The notes under the pieces were generated by a model. It made no database searches, was not told the DNA's origin, and saw only the letters and a program-made list of their open reading frames with translations. Below are positions 1-7,238 of a DNA stretch of 35,733 nt, one piece after another (the first letter of the stretch is position 1; every line of letters starts with the position of its first letter). Position numbers and translations under genes: made by a program. The stretch comes from Alphaproteobacteria bacterium (GTDB taxonomy: Bacteria; Pseudomonadota; Alphaproteobacteria; UBA828), in assembly GCA_016869195.1 (NCBI GenBank), contig VGET01000008.1, positions 1-35,733 on the forward strand, written 5' to 3'.

Positions 1-1283
1 GGCATCGCGGCGATCAGCCCGTCGCGCCCGGCCTGTTTCAAGAGCTCCGCCGCCTCGATCGACTCGGCACTCTCAGGCAGCCAGCTGCCCCGCGGAAAAT
101 TCAGGCTGAGCGTCGCGCTGTGAACGGCAAGCGCGATCAGTGGCGCGGCCGAGAGTACGAGCACTGTTTTTGGTCTGCGCACCACGAACTCGGCCCAGCG
201 CCGCCACCAGCGGCCCTCGCCTTGGCGTCGTTTCAAGAATGGCAGACGAAAGCGATCGACCCAGGGCCCCACGATCGCGAGCAATGCGGGAACGAGAGTC
301 GTTGCCACGAGCACGGCGACCACCGAGGCGAGCAGACCGCCAAGCGCCACCGAGCGCATTTCGGTAATCGGCATGACCAGCATGGCGGCAAAGCCGACCG
401 CGACCGCGAGGCCCGAGGTCGCAACCGTCGCGCCTGAGCCCTGAATGGCAAGCTTCGCCGCCTCCACGCGGTCGGCGCCCGCCCGAATCGTGTCGCGATA
501 GCGGCTCACCATCAGCAGCGCATAGTCGATGCTAAGGCCAAGCCCGATCATGGTGACGACATTGATCAGCAGCACCGAGATCGGCATCACCGCGGTCAGC
601 AGCACGGCGATGCCAAGTGCGATCGGCAGCGTGATCACGCCCGAGAGCACGGGCAGGCCGGCGGCGATGAGCCCGCCAAAAACCAGGAGCAACAGCGCAA
701 AGGTGAGCGGCACGACGCGCATCTCGGCGGTGCGTGCCTCGTCTGTGCCGACGACGCGCAGGTCGATGTTGAGCGCGTCAGGCCCGGTCCAGAGCAGCCC
801 GGCCTCCTTGTGGCTGGAGCGCAAGCTCGGCAACAGGGCGGTGGTCCGCCCCCTGAGGGCCGGAATCAGGGTATCGACCGGAATCGTGTTGGGGTCGATG
901 CCGACCAGCACGATCCCGACCGCACCGGCCGCGAAAAACGGGTCGGGCGAGTCGAGATAGGAGGCGACGGCGACAACGTCCGGTTCCTCTCGCACGGCGC
1001 CAACAATGGTTTCGAGCGCCGCGCGCCCCTCGGCAGATTCAGGTGCCGGCAGGCCGGAGGTGATGAGAACGGCGGTGTCGGCGAAGGGCGATTGGAACTT
1101 GTGCTCGAGCAGGTCGGCGACGCGCGCCGATTCGCTGCCTTCGATGCGGGCGGCCGACTGGAGCTTTGATTCGATCTGGGCCGAGAACGGAATCAGGCAG
1201 GCGAGAATGACGACCCAGAGCCCGATCACCACCCAGCGATGGTCGATGACCGTGCGCGCAAAGCGCCCGCCGGGCCCGGCCAT
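1..1283 (-). CDS. MMPL/RND-family exporter, N-terminal part (3' end outside window)
   Basis: This is the first 427 codons of an inner-membrane RND/MMPL-type transporter; the gene continues past the left edge. One membrane helix (about residues 14-36) is followed by a periplasmic domain of about 150 residues. A cluster of hydrophobic helices then runs from about residue 185 and contains GLGLSIDYALLMVSRYRD, the family motif with an intramembrane Asp expected to carry protons. It resembles YdfJ/MmpL-type pumps for lipids, drugs or small metabolites. The ATG lies 15 nt after the stop of the ATP-grasp ligase gene on the same strand, with no clear Shine-Dalgarno site, so translation may be coupled to that gene. 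Context suggests that it may export the ligase product; this is inference. The substrate cannot be read from the sequence. Confidence 0.85.
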   Translation of the reverse strand, partial: MAGPGGRFARTVIDHRWVVIGLWVVILACLIPFSAQIESKLQSAARIEGSESARVADLLEHKFQSPFADTAVLITSGLPAPESAEGRAALETIVGAVREEPDVVAVASYLDSPDPFFAAGAVGIVLVGIDPNTIPVDTLIPALRGRTTALLPSLRSSHKEAGLLWTGPDALNIDLRVVGTDEARTAEMRVVPLTFALLLLVFGGLIAAGLPVLSGVITLPIALGIAVLLTAVMPISVLLINVVTMIGLGLSIDYALLMVSRYRDTIRAGADRVEAAKLAIQGSGATVATSGLAVAVGFAAMLVMPITEMRSVALGGLLASVVAVLVATTLVPALLAIVGPWVDRFRLPFLKRRQGEGRWWRRWAEFVVRRPKTVLVLSAAPLIALAVHSATLSLNFPRGSWLPESAESIEAAELLKQAGRDGLIAAM

Positions 1284-1298
1284 CAAACGGGCTTAGGC

Positions 1299-2795
1299 TC
1301 AGCTCGCGACAAGCGCGACCCGGGCCGGGCGTTCGACCAGCTGGCGGCCCTCGAGCCGGCGGATGAACTCCTGGATGATCCGGCGATAGAGCTCGTCCTT
1401 GAGGACGCGGTCTTCATAGCCGGTGTCGATGCTCGGATTGTCGTTGACCTCGATGACGTAGAGGCCGTTCGCGGTTTCCTTGATGTCGACGCCGTAGAAG
1501 CCGTCGCCGATCAGATTGGCCACGCGCACGGCGAGCTGAACCACGGCCTGCGGCGCCTCGTGCACCGCGAAGGTGGTGGCGCTGCCTTCCTCGAAGCGGC
1601 CGTCATCGCCGTGTTTCACGATCTGCCAGTGGCCGCGCGACATCATGTACTGGCAGACATAGAGTGGCTCGCCGCGCAGCACGCCGACACGCCAGTCGAA
1701 CGCGGTGTAAAGGTACTGCTGCGCGAGGATGACGTCCGACTCTTTCAGCAGGAGTCCCGCGCGCAATAACAATTGCTCGCGATTCTCGACCTTGACCACG
1801 CCACGCGAGAACGAGCCATCCGGAATCTTGAGCACCGCGGGGTAGCCGATCTCGCGCTCGACCGATTCGACCGTGCCCCGGTCGATGATGAGCGTGCGCG
1901 GGATCGGCACGCGGTTCGCCTTGCACAGCTCGGCCAGATACACCTTGTTGCAGCAGCGCAGGATCGAGGTCGGATCGTCGATCACCGGCATGCCTTCTGA
2001 CTCGGCCTTTCGGGCGAAGCGGAAGGTGTGGTGATCGATCGCCGTGGTGGCGCGAATGAAGAGCGCGTCATATTCCGCGAGTTCGGCATAATCCTTGCGC
2101 TCGATCAGCTCGACCTTGACGCCCATCTGCTCGCCGACCCGGATGAACTTCTGCAGCGTCCGGGGCGAGGACGGCGGCATGCTCTCGCTCGGATCGTGGA
2201 GCATGGCGAGGGTGTATTTCGGCACCACGGTCGTTTTCGGGATGCGCCAGGTGGCGCGCGTGTAGTCGTCGAGCGCCGCGCGGAAGCGATCCTGCTGCTC
2301 CAGGCTGAGCTCGCCGAAGGAAAGCGGGCGGATGCGCGCGATGTGCCAGCGCCCCTCGGCGGAAACCTCGACCCGGAGAATCGGGCAGCGAAACCGGTCG
2401 AACACCTTGCGGGCGAACTCACCGAAGCGATCGTCGTCCGGCCGCCCGAAATAGACATCGAGGGCGAAGCGCGAGAGCGTCGGCGCCTCGATCTTCTTCA
2501 TGCGCTGGCGCAGCGCCTCGTCGAGCTCGGGCAGCGCGTGGCGGTAGATCGAGCGGTCGCGCAGCTCAAGGAGCGTGCGCACCGAGGGGATCACCTTCAG
2601 CTTCCGCGCCTCGGCCAGGAGCGAACAATAATAGCCATAGCCCAAATAGCTATAATCCGCGCACAGGTTCACCACCTTGTCGCGGCGAGGCTGGAACTGC
2701 TCTGGCTTGGTGATGAAGTCGCGATCGCGAATCGCGGTCCAGTTTCGGTAGGAGATGGGCAGCTGAATCTTGCGGTCGATGACAACGACGTGCAT
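1299..2795 (-). CDS. RimK-like ATP-grasp ligase with RLAN N-terminal domain
   Basis: 498 aa. Residues 1 to about 190 look like the RLAN domain (RimK-like ATP-grasp N-terminal). Residues about 195-485 form an ATP-grasp fold. Visible motifs are LKIPDGSFSRGVVKV (322-336, ATP-binding strand and glycine-rich loop, Lys323), DWRVGVL (367-373), and GVDIKE (435-440) with EVNDNPSID (449-457), which hold the acidic and Asn metal ligands. ATP-grasp enzymes of this class join a carboxylate to an amine through an acyl phosphate. RLAN-type members are known to occur beside GNAT acetyltransferases, often ones fused to a papain-like peptidase, and were predicted by comparative genomics to make small peptides or modify proteins. 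The partner GNAT gene ends 11 nt upstream and an MMPL exporter starts 15 nt downstream. It is not canonical RimK, which lacks the N-terminal domain and is about 300 aa. Substrate is unknown. Confidence 0.85.
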   Translation of the reverse strand: MHVVVIDRKIQLPISYRNWTAIRDRDFITKPEQFQPRRDKVVNLCADYSYLGYGYYCSLLAEARKLKVIPSVRTLLELRDRSIYRHALPELDEALRQRMKKIEAPTLSRFALDVYFGRPDDDRFGEFARKVFDRFRCPILRVEVSAEGRWHIARIRPLSFGELSLEQQDRFRAALDDYTRATWRIPKTTVVPKYTLAMLHDPSESMPPSSPRTLQKFIRVGEQMGVKVELIERKDYAELAEYDALFIRATTAIDHHTFRFARKAESEGMPVIDDPTSILRCCNKVYLAELCKANRVPIPRTLIIDRGTVESVEREIGYPAVLKIPDGSFSRGVVKVENREQLLLRAGLLLKESDVILAQQYLYTAFDWRVGVLRGEPLYVCQYMMSRGHWQIVKHGDDGRFEEGSATTFAVHEAPQAVVQLAVRVANLIGDGFYGVDIKETANGLYVIEVNDNPSIDTGYEDRVLKDELYRRIIQEFIRRLEGRQLVERPARVALVAS

Positions 2796-2806
2796 GGCAC
2801 CCCGTG

Positions 2807-3388
2807 TTATGGGCTGGCGAGGCGCGGCTTGCGTGCCTCGAGTGCGTCGCGGCCTGGCAGCCGTCGGCGCGACGTGAGCGGAGACTTGGCGGGCGAGCGG
2901 GCGCGGCCGGCGCGAGTCACCGGGGCGCCGCCCTTCCCTGGATTGACGGCGCCGAGGGCCTTCTCCATGCGGAGCGCGTCGGCATGGTCCTCGTAGTAGT
3001 CGGCGACCGTTTCGATTTCGTGAAAACCGGCCGCCCGATACATCCGGAGCGCCGCTTCGTTGTCTGGCCGCACCTCGAGCCGAAGGCGCGTCAGGTTACG
3101 GCCGAGTGCCTCGCGCTCACAGGCGTCGAGCAGCGCCCGACCGATGCCATTGCCGCGCTCTCGGGGTAAAACGGCGAAGGAATAGAGGCGCGCGATCGGC
3201 ACCCGCGCGCGAAACAGGAGAAGCGCATAGCCGCCGATCTGGCCGCCCTCCTCATGGACCAGACAGCTGACCTTGCCCTTGGTCAACAAATGGTGAAAGT
3301 TCCGACGCGTCAGCCGATCGGCCGCGAAGGAGTCATCCTCGATGCGGCGAAGGGCCGGGATGTCGCTAACGCATGCGGCGCGGATCAT
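2807..3388 (-). CDS. GNAT N-acetyltransferase partnered with the RLAN ATP-grasp ligase
   Basis: 193 aa from the ATG at 3388. The reading frame stays open upstream, but the fold starts at MIRAACVSDIPALRRIE, which fits this family's usual N-terminus. The acetyl-CoA loop is visible as RERGNGIGRAL, followed by LEVRPDNEAALRMYRAAGF and YYEDHADALRMEKAL. This pattern closely matches the acetyltransferase half of the 'GNAT / peptidase C39-like' proteins that occur beside RLAN-ATP-grasp genes. Here the peptidase half is missing. After the fold there is only a basic tail of about 45 residues rich in Arg, Lys and Pro. It may acetylate the amino end of the ligase's substrate or product (inference). The start has no strong Shine-Dalgarno site, so the exact start is moderately sure. 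Confidence 0.82.
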   Translation of the reverse strand: MIRAACVSDIPALRRIEDDSFAADRLTRRNFHHLLTKGKVSCLVHEEGGQIGGYALLLFRARVPIARLYSFAVLPRERGNGIGRALLDACEREALGRNLTRLRLEVRPDNEAALRMYRAAGFHEIETVADYYEDHADALRMEKALGAVNPGKGGAPVTRAGRARSPAKSPLTSRRRLPGRDALEARKPRLASP

Positions 3389-3504
3389 CGAGGGGTTGGA
3401 CGCGAGCTCCTTCTGGCTCGTCCAGCGAGAGACTCGACTCGGGCCTCTCGGGCGACAATAGATAACGCGTTTGCGTTCGAGCGAAAGGGGCAATCGAAAA
3501 GAAA
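3389..3504. promoter_or_regulatory. Divergent intergenic region with small inverted repeats
   Basis: This 116-bp gap separates the GNAT/ATP-grasp/MMPL operon (minus) from the CoA-isomerase gene (plus), so it must hold promoters for both. Visible dyads are CGAGAG (3426-3431) with CTCTCG (3445-3450), and AACGC (3464-3468) with GCGTT (3473-3477). Either could be an operator. No clear -35/-10 pair was recognised. Confidence 0.35.
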
Positions 3505-4722
3505 ATGTCAGGCATGCTTTCCGGCATCAGGGTGGTCGAGAGCTCGGCGTTCGTGGCGGCGCCGGTGTGCGGCATGACGCTGGCCCAGCTCGGCGCCGAC
3601 GTCATCCGCTTCGATCCCATCGGCGGCGGGGTCGATGCCAATCGCTGGCCGGTCACCGCCAAGGGCGAGAGCCTCTATTGGGCCGGGCTCAACAAGGGCA
3701 AGCGCTCACTTGCCGTAAACCTGGCGGACCCGCGTGGGCGCGAGCTCGTGGCCGCGCTGATCGCGGCGCCCGGGCCGAACGCCGGCTTCTACCTGACCAA
3801 TCTGCCGGTGCGCGACGGGCTCGACTACGAAACGCTCAAGGCCAAGCGCGCCGACGTGATCATGCTCTTGATCCAAGGCAACCCTGACGGCAGCACGGCG
3901 GTCGATTACACGGTCAATGCCGCGGTGGGATTTCCCTTCGTCACCGGCCCTGAATCCGCGATCGGCCCGGTCAACAACGTGCTGCCGGCCTGGGATCTCA
4001 CCTGCGGGCTGCACGCCGCGATCGGGCTCCTCACCGCCGATCGTCACCGCCGTCTCACAGGCGAGGGTCAGCAGATCACGCTCAGCCTGTTCAATGTCGG
4101 GGCGGCGCTCACCGCGGCGCTTGGCTACACCGCCGAGGCCGAGATCAACGGCACCGATCGCGAGCGCCTCGGCAACTCGATCTACGGCACCTTCGGGCGC
4201 GATTTCCCGACCAGCGATGGCCGGCGGATCATGGTGCCGATCGTGACCGCGCGCCAGATGATGGACCTGGCCAAGGCGACCGGGCAGGAAGGCCAGATGA
4301 AGGCCCTCGAAGCCTCACGCGGCCTCGATCTCAGAAAGGACGGCGATCGCTGGTCGGCGCGAGAGGCCCTGGCCGCGCTGTTCGAGCCCTGGTTCGCGGC
4401 CCGGCCTTATAACGAGATCGCCGGCGTGCTCGCTCGCGCCGGCATTCTGTTCGGGCCCTATCAGCGCTTCACCGAGCTGGTGCGCGACGATACGAGGTTC
4501 ACCACCGCCAATAAGATGATCGCGGAGATTGAGCAGCCGGGTGTCGGTCGCTACCGGGTGCCGGGCTCGCCGCTCGATTTCGGCGCGAGCCCGAGGCTGC
4601 CGCCGGCGCCGGCGCCCCGGCTCGGCCAGCATACCGATGAGATCCTCTCGAGCGTGCTCGGCCTCGATTCAGGCGCGATCGGCCGGCTGCACGATGCCGG
4701 CGTGGTGGCCGGGCCGAAGTGA
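3505..4722 (+). CDS. mct: Class III CoA-transferase, 2-methylfumaryl-CoA isomerase-like (Mct)
   Basis: 405 aa, CaiB/BaiF family. It opens with LSGIRVVESSAFVAAPVCGM and LAQLGADVIRFDPIGGG, the family's CoA-binding start. It has NKGKRSLAVNL and NPDGSTAVDYTVNAAVGFP, and a candidate catalytic Asp at 164 in VLPAWDLTCGL. Length and these segments match proteins annotated as 2-methylfumaryl-CoA (mesaconyl-CoA) isomerase, which moves CoA within mesaconate from C1 to C4. In Chloroflexus this serves glyoxylate assimilation in the 3-hydroxypropionate bi-cycle. No other gene of that route is visible nearby, so the in vivo role is open; related family members act on other acyl-CoAs. The start at 3505 is preceded by a purine-rich stretch (AAAGGGG about 13 nt upstream). 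It converges with the DUF1330 gene, with a 4-nt gap. Confidence 0.7.
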   Translation: MSGMLSGIRVVESSAFVAAPVCGMTLAQLGADVIRFDPIGGGVDANRWPVTAKGESLYWAGLNKGKRSLAVNLADPRGRELVAALIAAPGPNAGFYLTNLPVRDGLDYETLKAKRADVIMLLIQGNPDGSTAVDYTVNAAVGFPFVTGPESAIGPVNNVLPAWDLTCGLHAAIGLLTADRHRRLTGEGQQITLSLFNVGAALTAALGYTAEAEINGTDRERLGNSIYGTFGRDFPTSDGRRIMVPIVTARQMMDLAKATGQEGQMKALEASRGLDLRKDGDRWSAREALAALFEPWFAARPYNEIAGVLARAGILFGPYQRFTELVRDDTRFTTANKMIAEIEQPGVGRYRVPGSPLDFGASPRLPPAPAPRLGQHTDEILSSVLGLDSGAIGRLHDAGVVAGPK

Positions 4723-4726
4723 GAAT

Positions 4727-5020
4727 CTAGGGCGTATAGCCCTCGACGATGATCACCTTCGAGCGCGCCGAGCGCTCGCGCATGGCCAGGAGCGGCGCAT
4801 AGGCCGGTCCGTCGTGCCAGGCCTTGGCGACGGCGACGCTTGGGAACTCGAGGATGATCAGGCGCTTCGGGTTCCAATCCCCCTCGACGCGGGTGACCGC
4901 GCCGCCGCGCACGACATAGCGCCCGCCATGGGCCGCGACCGTGGCCGGCACGCCCGCGCGATATTGCTCGAACAGCACCGGGTCGGTGACCTCGACCTCG
5001 GCAATCACATAGCCTGCCAT
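4727..5020 (-). CDS. DUF1330 family protein
   Basis: 97 aa, a small single-domain ferredoxin-like alpha/beta barrel protein of the DUF1330 family. The start MAGYVIAEVEVTDPVLFEQY, the middle segment RLIILEFPSVAVAKAW and the final IIVEGY match the usual pattern of these 95-100 aa proteins, whose biochemical role is not established. A strong Shine-Dalgarno site (AAGGAGAGG) precedes the ATG. It is the last gene of a minus-strand run (dehalogenase, Sel1 protein, HPP protein, this gene), 27 nt after the HPP stop. Confidence 0.85.
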   Translation of the reverse strand: MAGYVIAEVEVTDPVLFEQYRAGVPATVAAHGGRYVVRGGAVTRVEGDWNPKRLIILEFPSVAVAKAWHDGPAYAPLLAMRERSARSKVIIVEGYTP

Positions 5021-5047
5021 CTGCCTCTCCTTCTTGTTCGGGTGATC

Positions 5048-5557
5048 TCAGTACCAGCGTGCCGGATAGCGCCGCCCCGGCACGAAGGCGTGCAGGATGA
5101 GCGCGAGCACGAGCATCGCCGCCGCCCCGGCCATCACGGGCAGGCCGATGAACGACCATTCGTGCGGCTCGAGCGCGGTCAACACGGCGGTCGCGCCGGC
5201 CGGGGCGTGCAGCGATTGCAGCCCTATCATCAGCGTGATCGAGACGAACACCGCGGGCGCGGCGGCGAGCCAGCCCGGGCCGATCAGGCGAGCGAGGATG
5301 ATGCCGGCCACGACCGCGACGAGGTGACCAACCAGCACGCTGCGCGGCTGCGACATCAGGCTGTCAGGCACGGCGAAGAGGAGAAGGGCCGTCGCGCCGA
5401 GCGGGGCAATCAGCAGCGGCGCGTCCGACAGGCTGCCGATCGCGCCGACCACCAGCACCGCAAGCGCCGCGCCGAAGGCGCCATAGAGCGAGAGGCCGAG
5501 TTTGGCCCTCGGCTCGGGCACGGCGACGGAATGAAAGCGGTAGAGCCAGTCCTTCAC
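5048..5557 (-). CDS. HPP family integral membrane protein
   Basis: 169 aa from a GTG at 5557. Four or five hydrophobic helices are visible, with the family signature LIAPLGATALLLFAVPDS (His-Pro-Pro family; the HPP triplet itself is not retained in this copy) and LHAPAGATAVLTAL. Some HPP proteins have been linked to nitrite transport in cyanobacteria and chloroplasts, but most bacterial ones are uncharacterised. The longer frame runs back into the end of the Sel1-repeat gene. The GTG lies 16 nt after that gene's stop, with GGA about 10 nt upstream, and gives the short cytoplasmic start VKDWLYRFHS, so it is preferred. Confidence 0.8.
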   Translation of the reverse strand: MKDWLYRFHSVAVPEPRAKLGLSLYGAFGAALAVLVVGAIGSLSDAPLLIAPLGATALLLFAVPDSLMSQPRSVLVGHLVAVVAGIILARLIGPGWLAAAPAVFVSITLMIGLQSLHAPAGATAVLTALEPHEWSFIGLPVMAGAAAMLVLALILHAFVPGRRYPARWY

Positions 5558-5573
5558 ACAGCGTATCCGGGGC

Positions 5574-6473
5574 TCAGTCGCGTGGCATCCATCCGGCCGC
5601 CCGCACCTCGGCCAAACGCCGGGCCTCGTCACTCAGCTCCGCCTCGAACTCCTTCATATAGAAGCGCGCCAGGGTCGGCTCCTGGGGCTCCGCCAGGAGC
5701 AACCAGAACCAGGCTTCTGTCAGGTCTCGCGTCGTGCCCTCGCCACGCGCGTACATGCGCGCGAGCAGCATCTGGCTCTTGGCATAGCCCTGGTCGGCCG
5801 AGCGCTTGAACAGCTCGAGCGCGCGCGCGAAATCGCGCGGCACCTCTTCGCCCATATAATAGAGTGAGCCGAGGGCGAACTGTGCGCTGGCCTCATCGCC
5901 GGCGGCCGATTGGCGAAACAGCTCTTGCGCTTTCTCCGCGTCCTTCGGAACGCCGGCGCCGAAATAATACATATAGCCGAGATTCTTCAGCGCCCTCAGA
6001 TTGCCCTTGTCGGCGGCTTGCTGAAACAAAGCCGCCGCGCGCTCATAGTCCCGCGGCACACCTTTGCCCTCGAGATAGAAGGTGCCGAGATTGCGCAGCG
6101 CCCGCGGGTCGCCCTGGTCGGCCGCTGCCTGATACCAGGCGAGCGCAAAGCTCAGATCCTTGGGCACGCCCTTGCCGATTTCATAATAGGTCGCGAGGGC
6201 GTGCTGGGCGTCGCGGTGGCCCTGTTGCGCCGCGCGGCGGAACCACTCGGCGGCCTTGGGCGGGTCGATCGGCAGGCCCTCACCCCGATCGTACATCTCG
6301 CCCAGCTTGAACTGGGCGTCCGCATCGCCGGCCTCTGCCAGCGGCACGACCACCTTGAGCACCTCCGCAAAGGGATCCTGCGCGGCCGGCACAGCGTCAT
6401 CGGCAAATGACGGTGCGCCGACAACTGCGCCGAGCAGCACGAGCGCGACGAATCGGATTGCGCGACGCAACAT
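5574..6473 (-). CDS. Secreted Sel1-repeat (TPR-like) protein
   Basis: 299 aa. A signal peptide covers about residues 1-24 (hydrophobic core FVALVLLGAVVGAPSFA, cleavage near FADD). Five to six Sel1 repeats of about 36 residues follow, each with the A-x-F-x-L-G-x-x-Y ... G-x-G-V-P-x-D pattern, for example LGEMYDRGEGLPIDPPKAAE and LGTFYLEGKGVPRDYERAA. Sel1 repeats form solenoids that bind partner proteins, in bacteria often as periplasmic scaffolds. The ATG is 6 nt after the dehalogenase stop and the HPP gene follows after 16 nt, so the genes are co-transcribed. The partner is unknown. Confidence 0.88.
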   Translation of the reverse strand: MLRRAIRFVALVLLGAVVGAPSFADDAVPAAQDPFAEVLKVVVPLAEAGDADAQFKLGEMYDRGEGLPIDPPKAAEWFRRAAQQGHRDAQHALATYYEIGKGVPKDLSFALAWYQAAADQGDPRALRNLGTFYLEGKGVPRDYERAAALFQQAADKGNLRALKNLGYMYYFGAGVPKDAEKAQELFRQSAAGDEASAQFALGSLYYMGEEVPRDFARALELFKRSADQGYAKSQMLLARMYARGEGTTRDLTEAWFWLLLAEPQEPTLARFYMKEFEAELSDEARRLAEVRAAGWMPRD

Positions 6474-6479
6474 GGCGTC

Positions 6480-7169
6480 TCAGCTGAGGCCCAGCAGCGC
6501 CGGCAGTTCGGCGAGCGAGCGGAGCTCGGCATCGGGCGCACCCGGCAGGCGCTCAGGTTTCTGGCCGAAGCGGTTGATCCAGGCGACCCGAAAGCCGAAA
6601 TGTGCCGCCCCTGCGGCGTCCCAGGCGTTCGAGGAATGGAAGCTGATGCGCCGCGCCGGCACACCGAGGCGATCGACCGCCAGCTGATAGACCGAGCGGT
6701 GCGGCTTGTAGATGCCGAGCGAATCGACCGAGAGCACCTCGTCGATCAGGCTCTCAAGGCCGGCATTGCGCACGGCCGCCGCCAGCATCGCGGGCTCACC
6801 GTTTGAGAGGATCGCGGTGCGCTGTCCGGCCGCCTTCAGCGCCTTCAGCATGGCGGGTACCTCGGGGTACGCGCCGAGCGCGAGATAGGCGCTCATCAGG
6901 CGATCGCCCAGGCCCGGCTTGTCGAGGCCGAGGGCGGCGAGCGCATAGTCGAGCCCGTCGCGCGTCACCACCCAGAAATCGGTATAGGCGCCCATCAGGC
7001 TGCGCAGCCACGTGTATTCGAGCTGCTTGGTGCGCCACAGCTGGGTCAGTTGATCGGCCTTGTCGCCGAGCTCGGTGCGATGCTTGGCCGCCGCGGTGCC
7101 GAAATCGAACAGCGTGCCATAGGCGTCGAAAACGCAGGCGCCGATATCGGCAAATCTCGGGTGGCTCAC
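6480..7169 (-). CDS. (S)-2-haloacid dehalogenase, type II (HAD superfamily)
   Basis: 229 aa, cytoplasmic. L-2-haloacid dehalogenases replace the halogen of short 2-haloacids by hydroxyl through an Asp ester. All key positions are visible: nucleophile Asp15 in FDAYGTLFD, Arg46 in LWRTKQLEY, Ser122-Asn123 in ILSNG, Lys155 in IYKPHRSVY, and SSNAWDAAGA (179-188) with Asn181 and Asp184. This is the type II dehalogenase set rather than the generic HAD phosphatase set. The start is GTG at 7169, backed by a strong GGAGGT 7-8 nt upstream. It heads the operon with the Sel1, HPP and DUF1330 genes. The real substrate may be a natural halo- or other 2-substituted acid. Confidence 0.88.
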   Translation of the reverse strand: MSHPRFADIGACVFDAYGTLFDFGTAAAKHRTELGDKADQLTQLWRTKQLEYTWLRSLMGAYTDFWVVTRDGLDYALAALGLDKPGLGDRLMSAYLALGAYPEVPAMLKALKAAGQRTAILSNGEPAMLAAAVRNAGLESLIDEVLSVDSLGIYKPHRSVYQLAVDRLGVPARRISFHSSNAWDAAGAAHFGFRVAWINRFGQKPERLPGAPDAELRSLAELPALLGLS

Positions 7170-7191
7170 GCGCTGGACCTCCGGTTGGCTG

Positions 7192-7211
7192 ACCGATGCT
7201 AAAGCATCGGT
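7192..7211 (-). terminator. Perfect hairpin between hpnL-like gene and dehalogenase operon
   Basis: ACCGATGCT (7192-7200), AA, AGCATCGGT (7203-7211): a perfect 9-bp inverted repeat with almost no loop, downstream of the hpnL-like stop and upstream of the GTG of the dehalogenase. No long T-run follows on the minus strand, so it may be a weak terminator or an operator. Confidence 0.45.
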
Positions 7212-7238
7212 GCGGGGGAGCGAAACAGCCGAGGTGCT

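Noticed and set aside
2028-2996. 322-aa plus-strand ORF
   Set aside because: It is antisense to the ATP-grasp ligase and GNAT genes and shows only Arg/Asp/Ala-rich shadow composition.
4529-5809. 426-aa plus-strand ORF
   Set aside because: It overlaps the isomerase end and runs antisense to the DUF1330, HPP and Sel1 genes, with low-complexity charged sequence.
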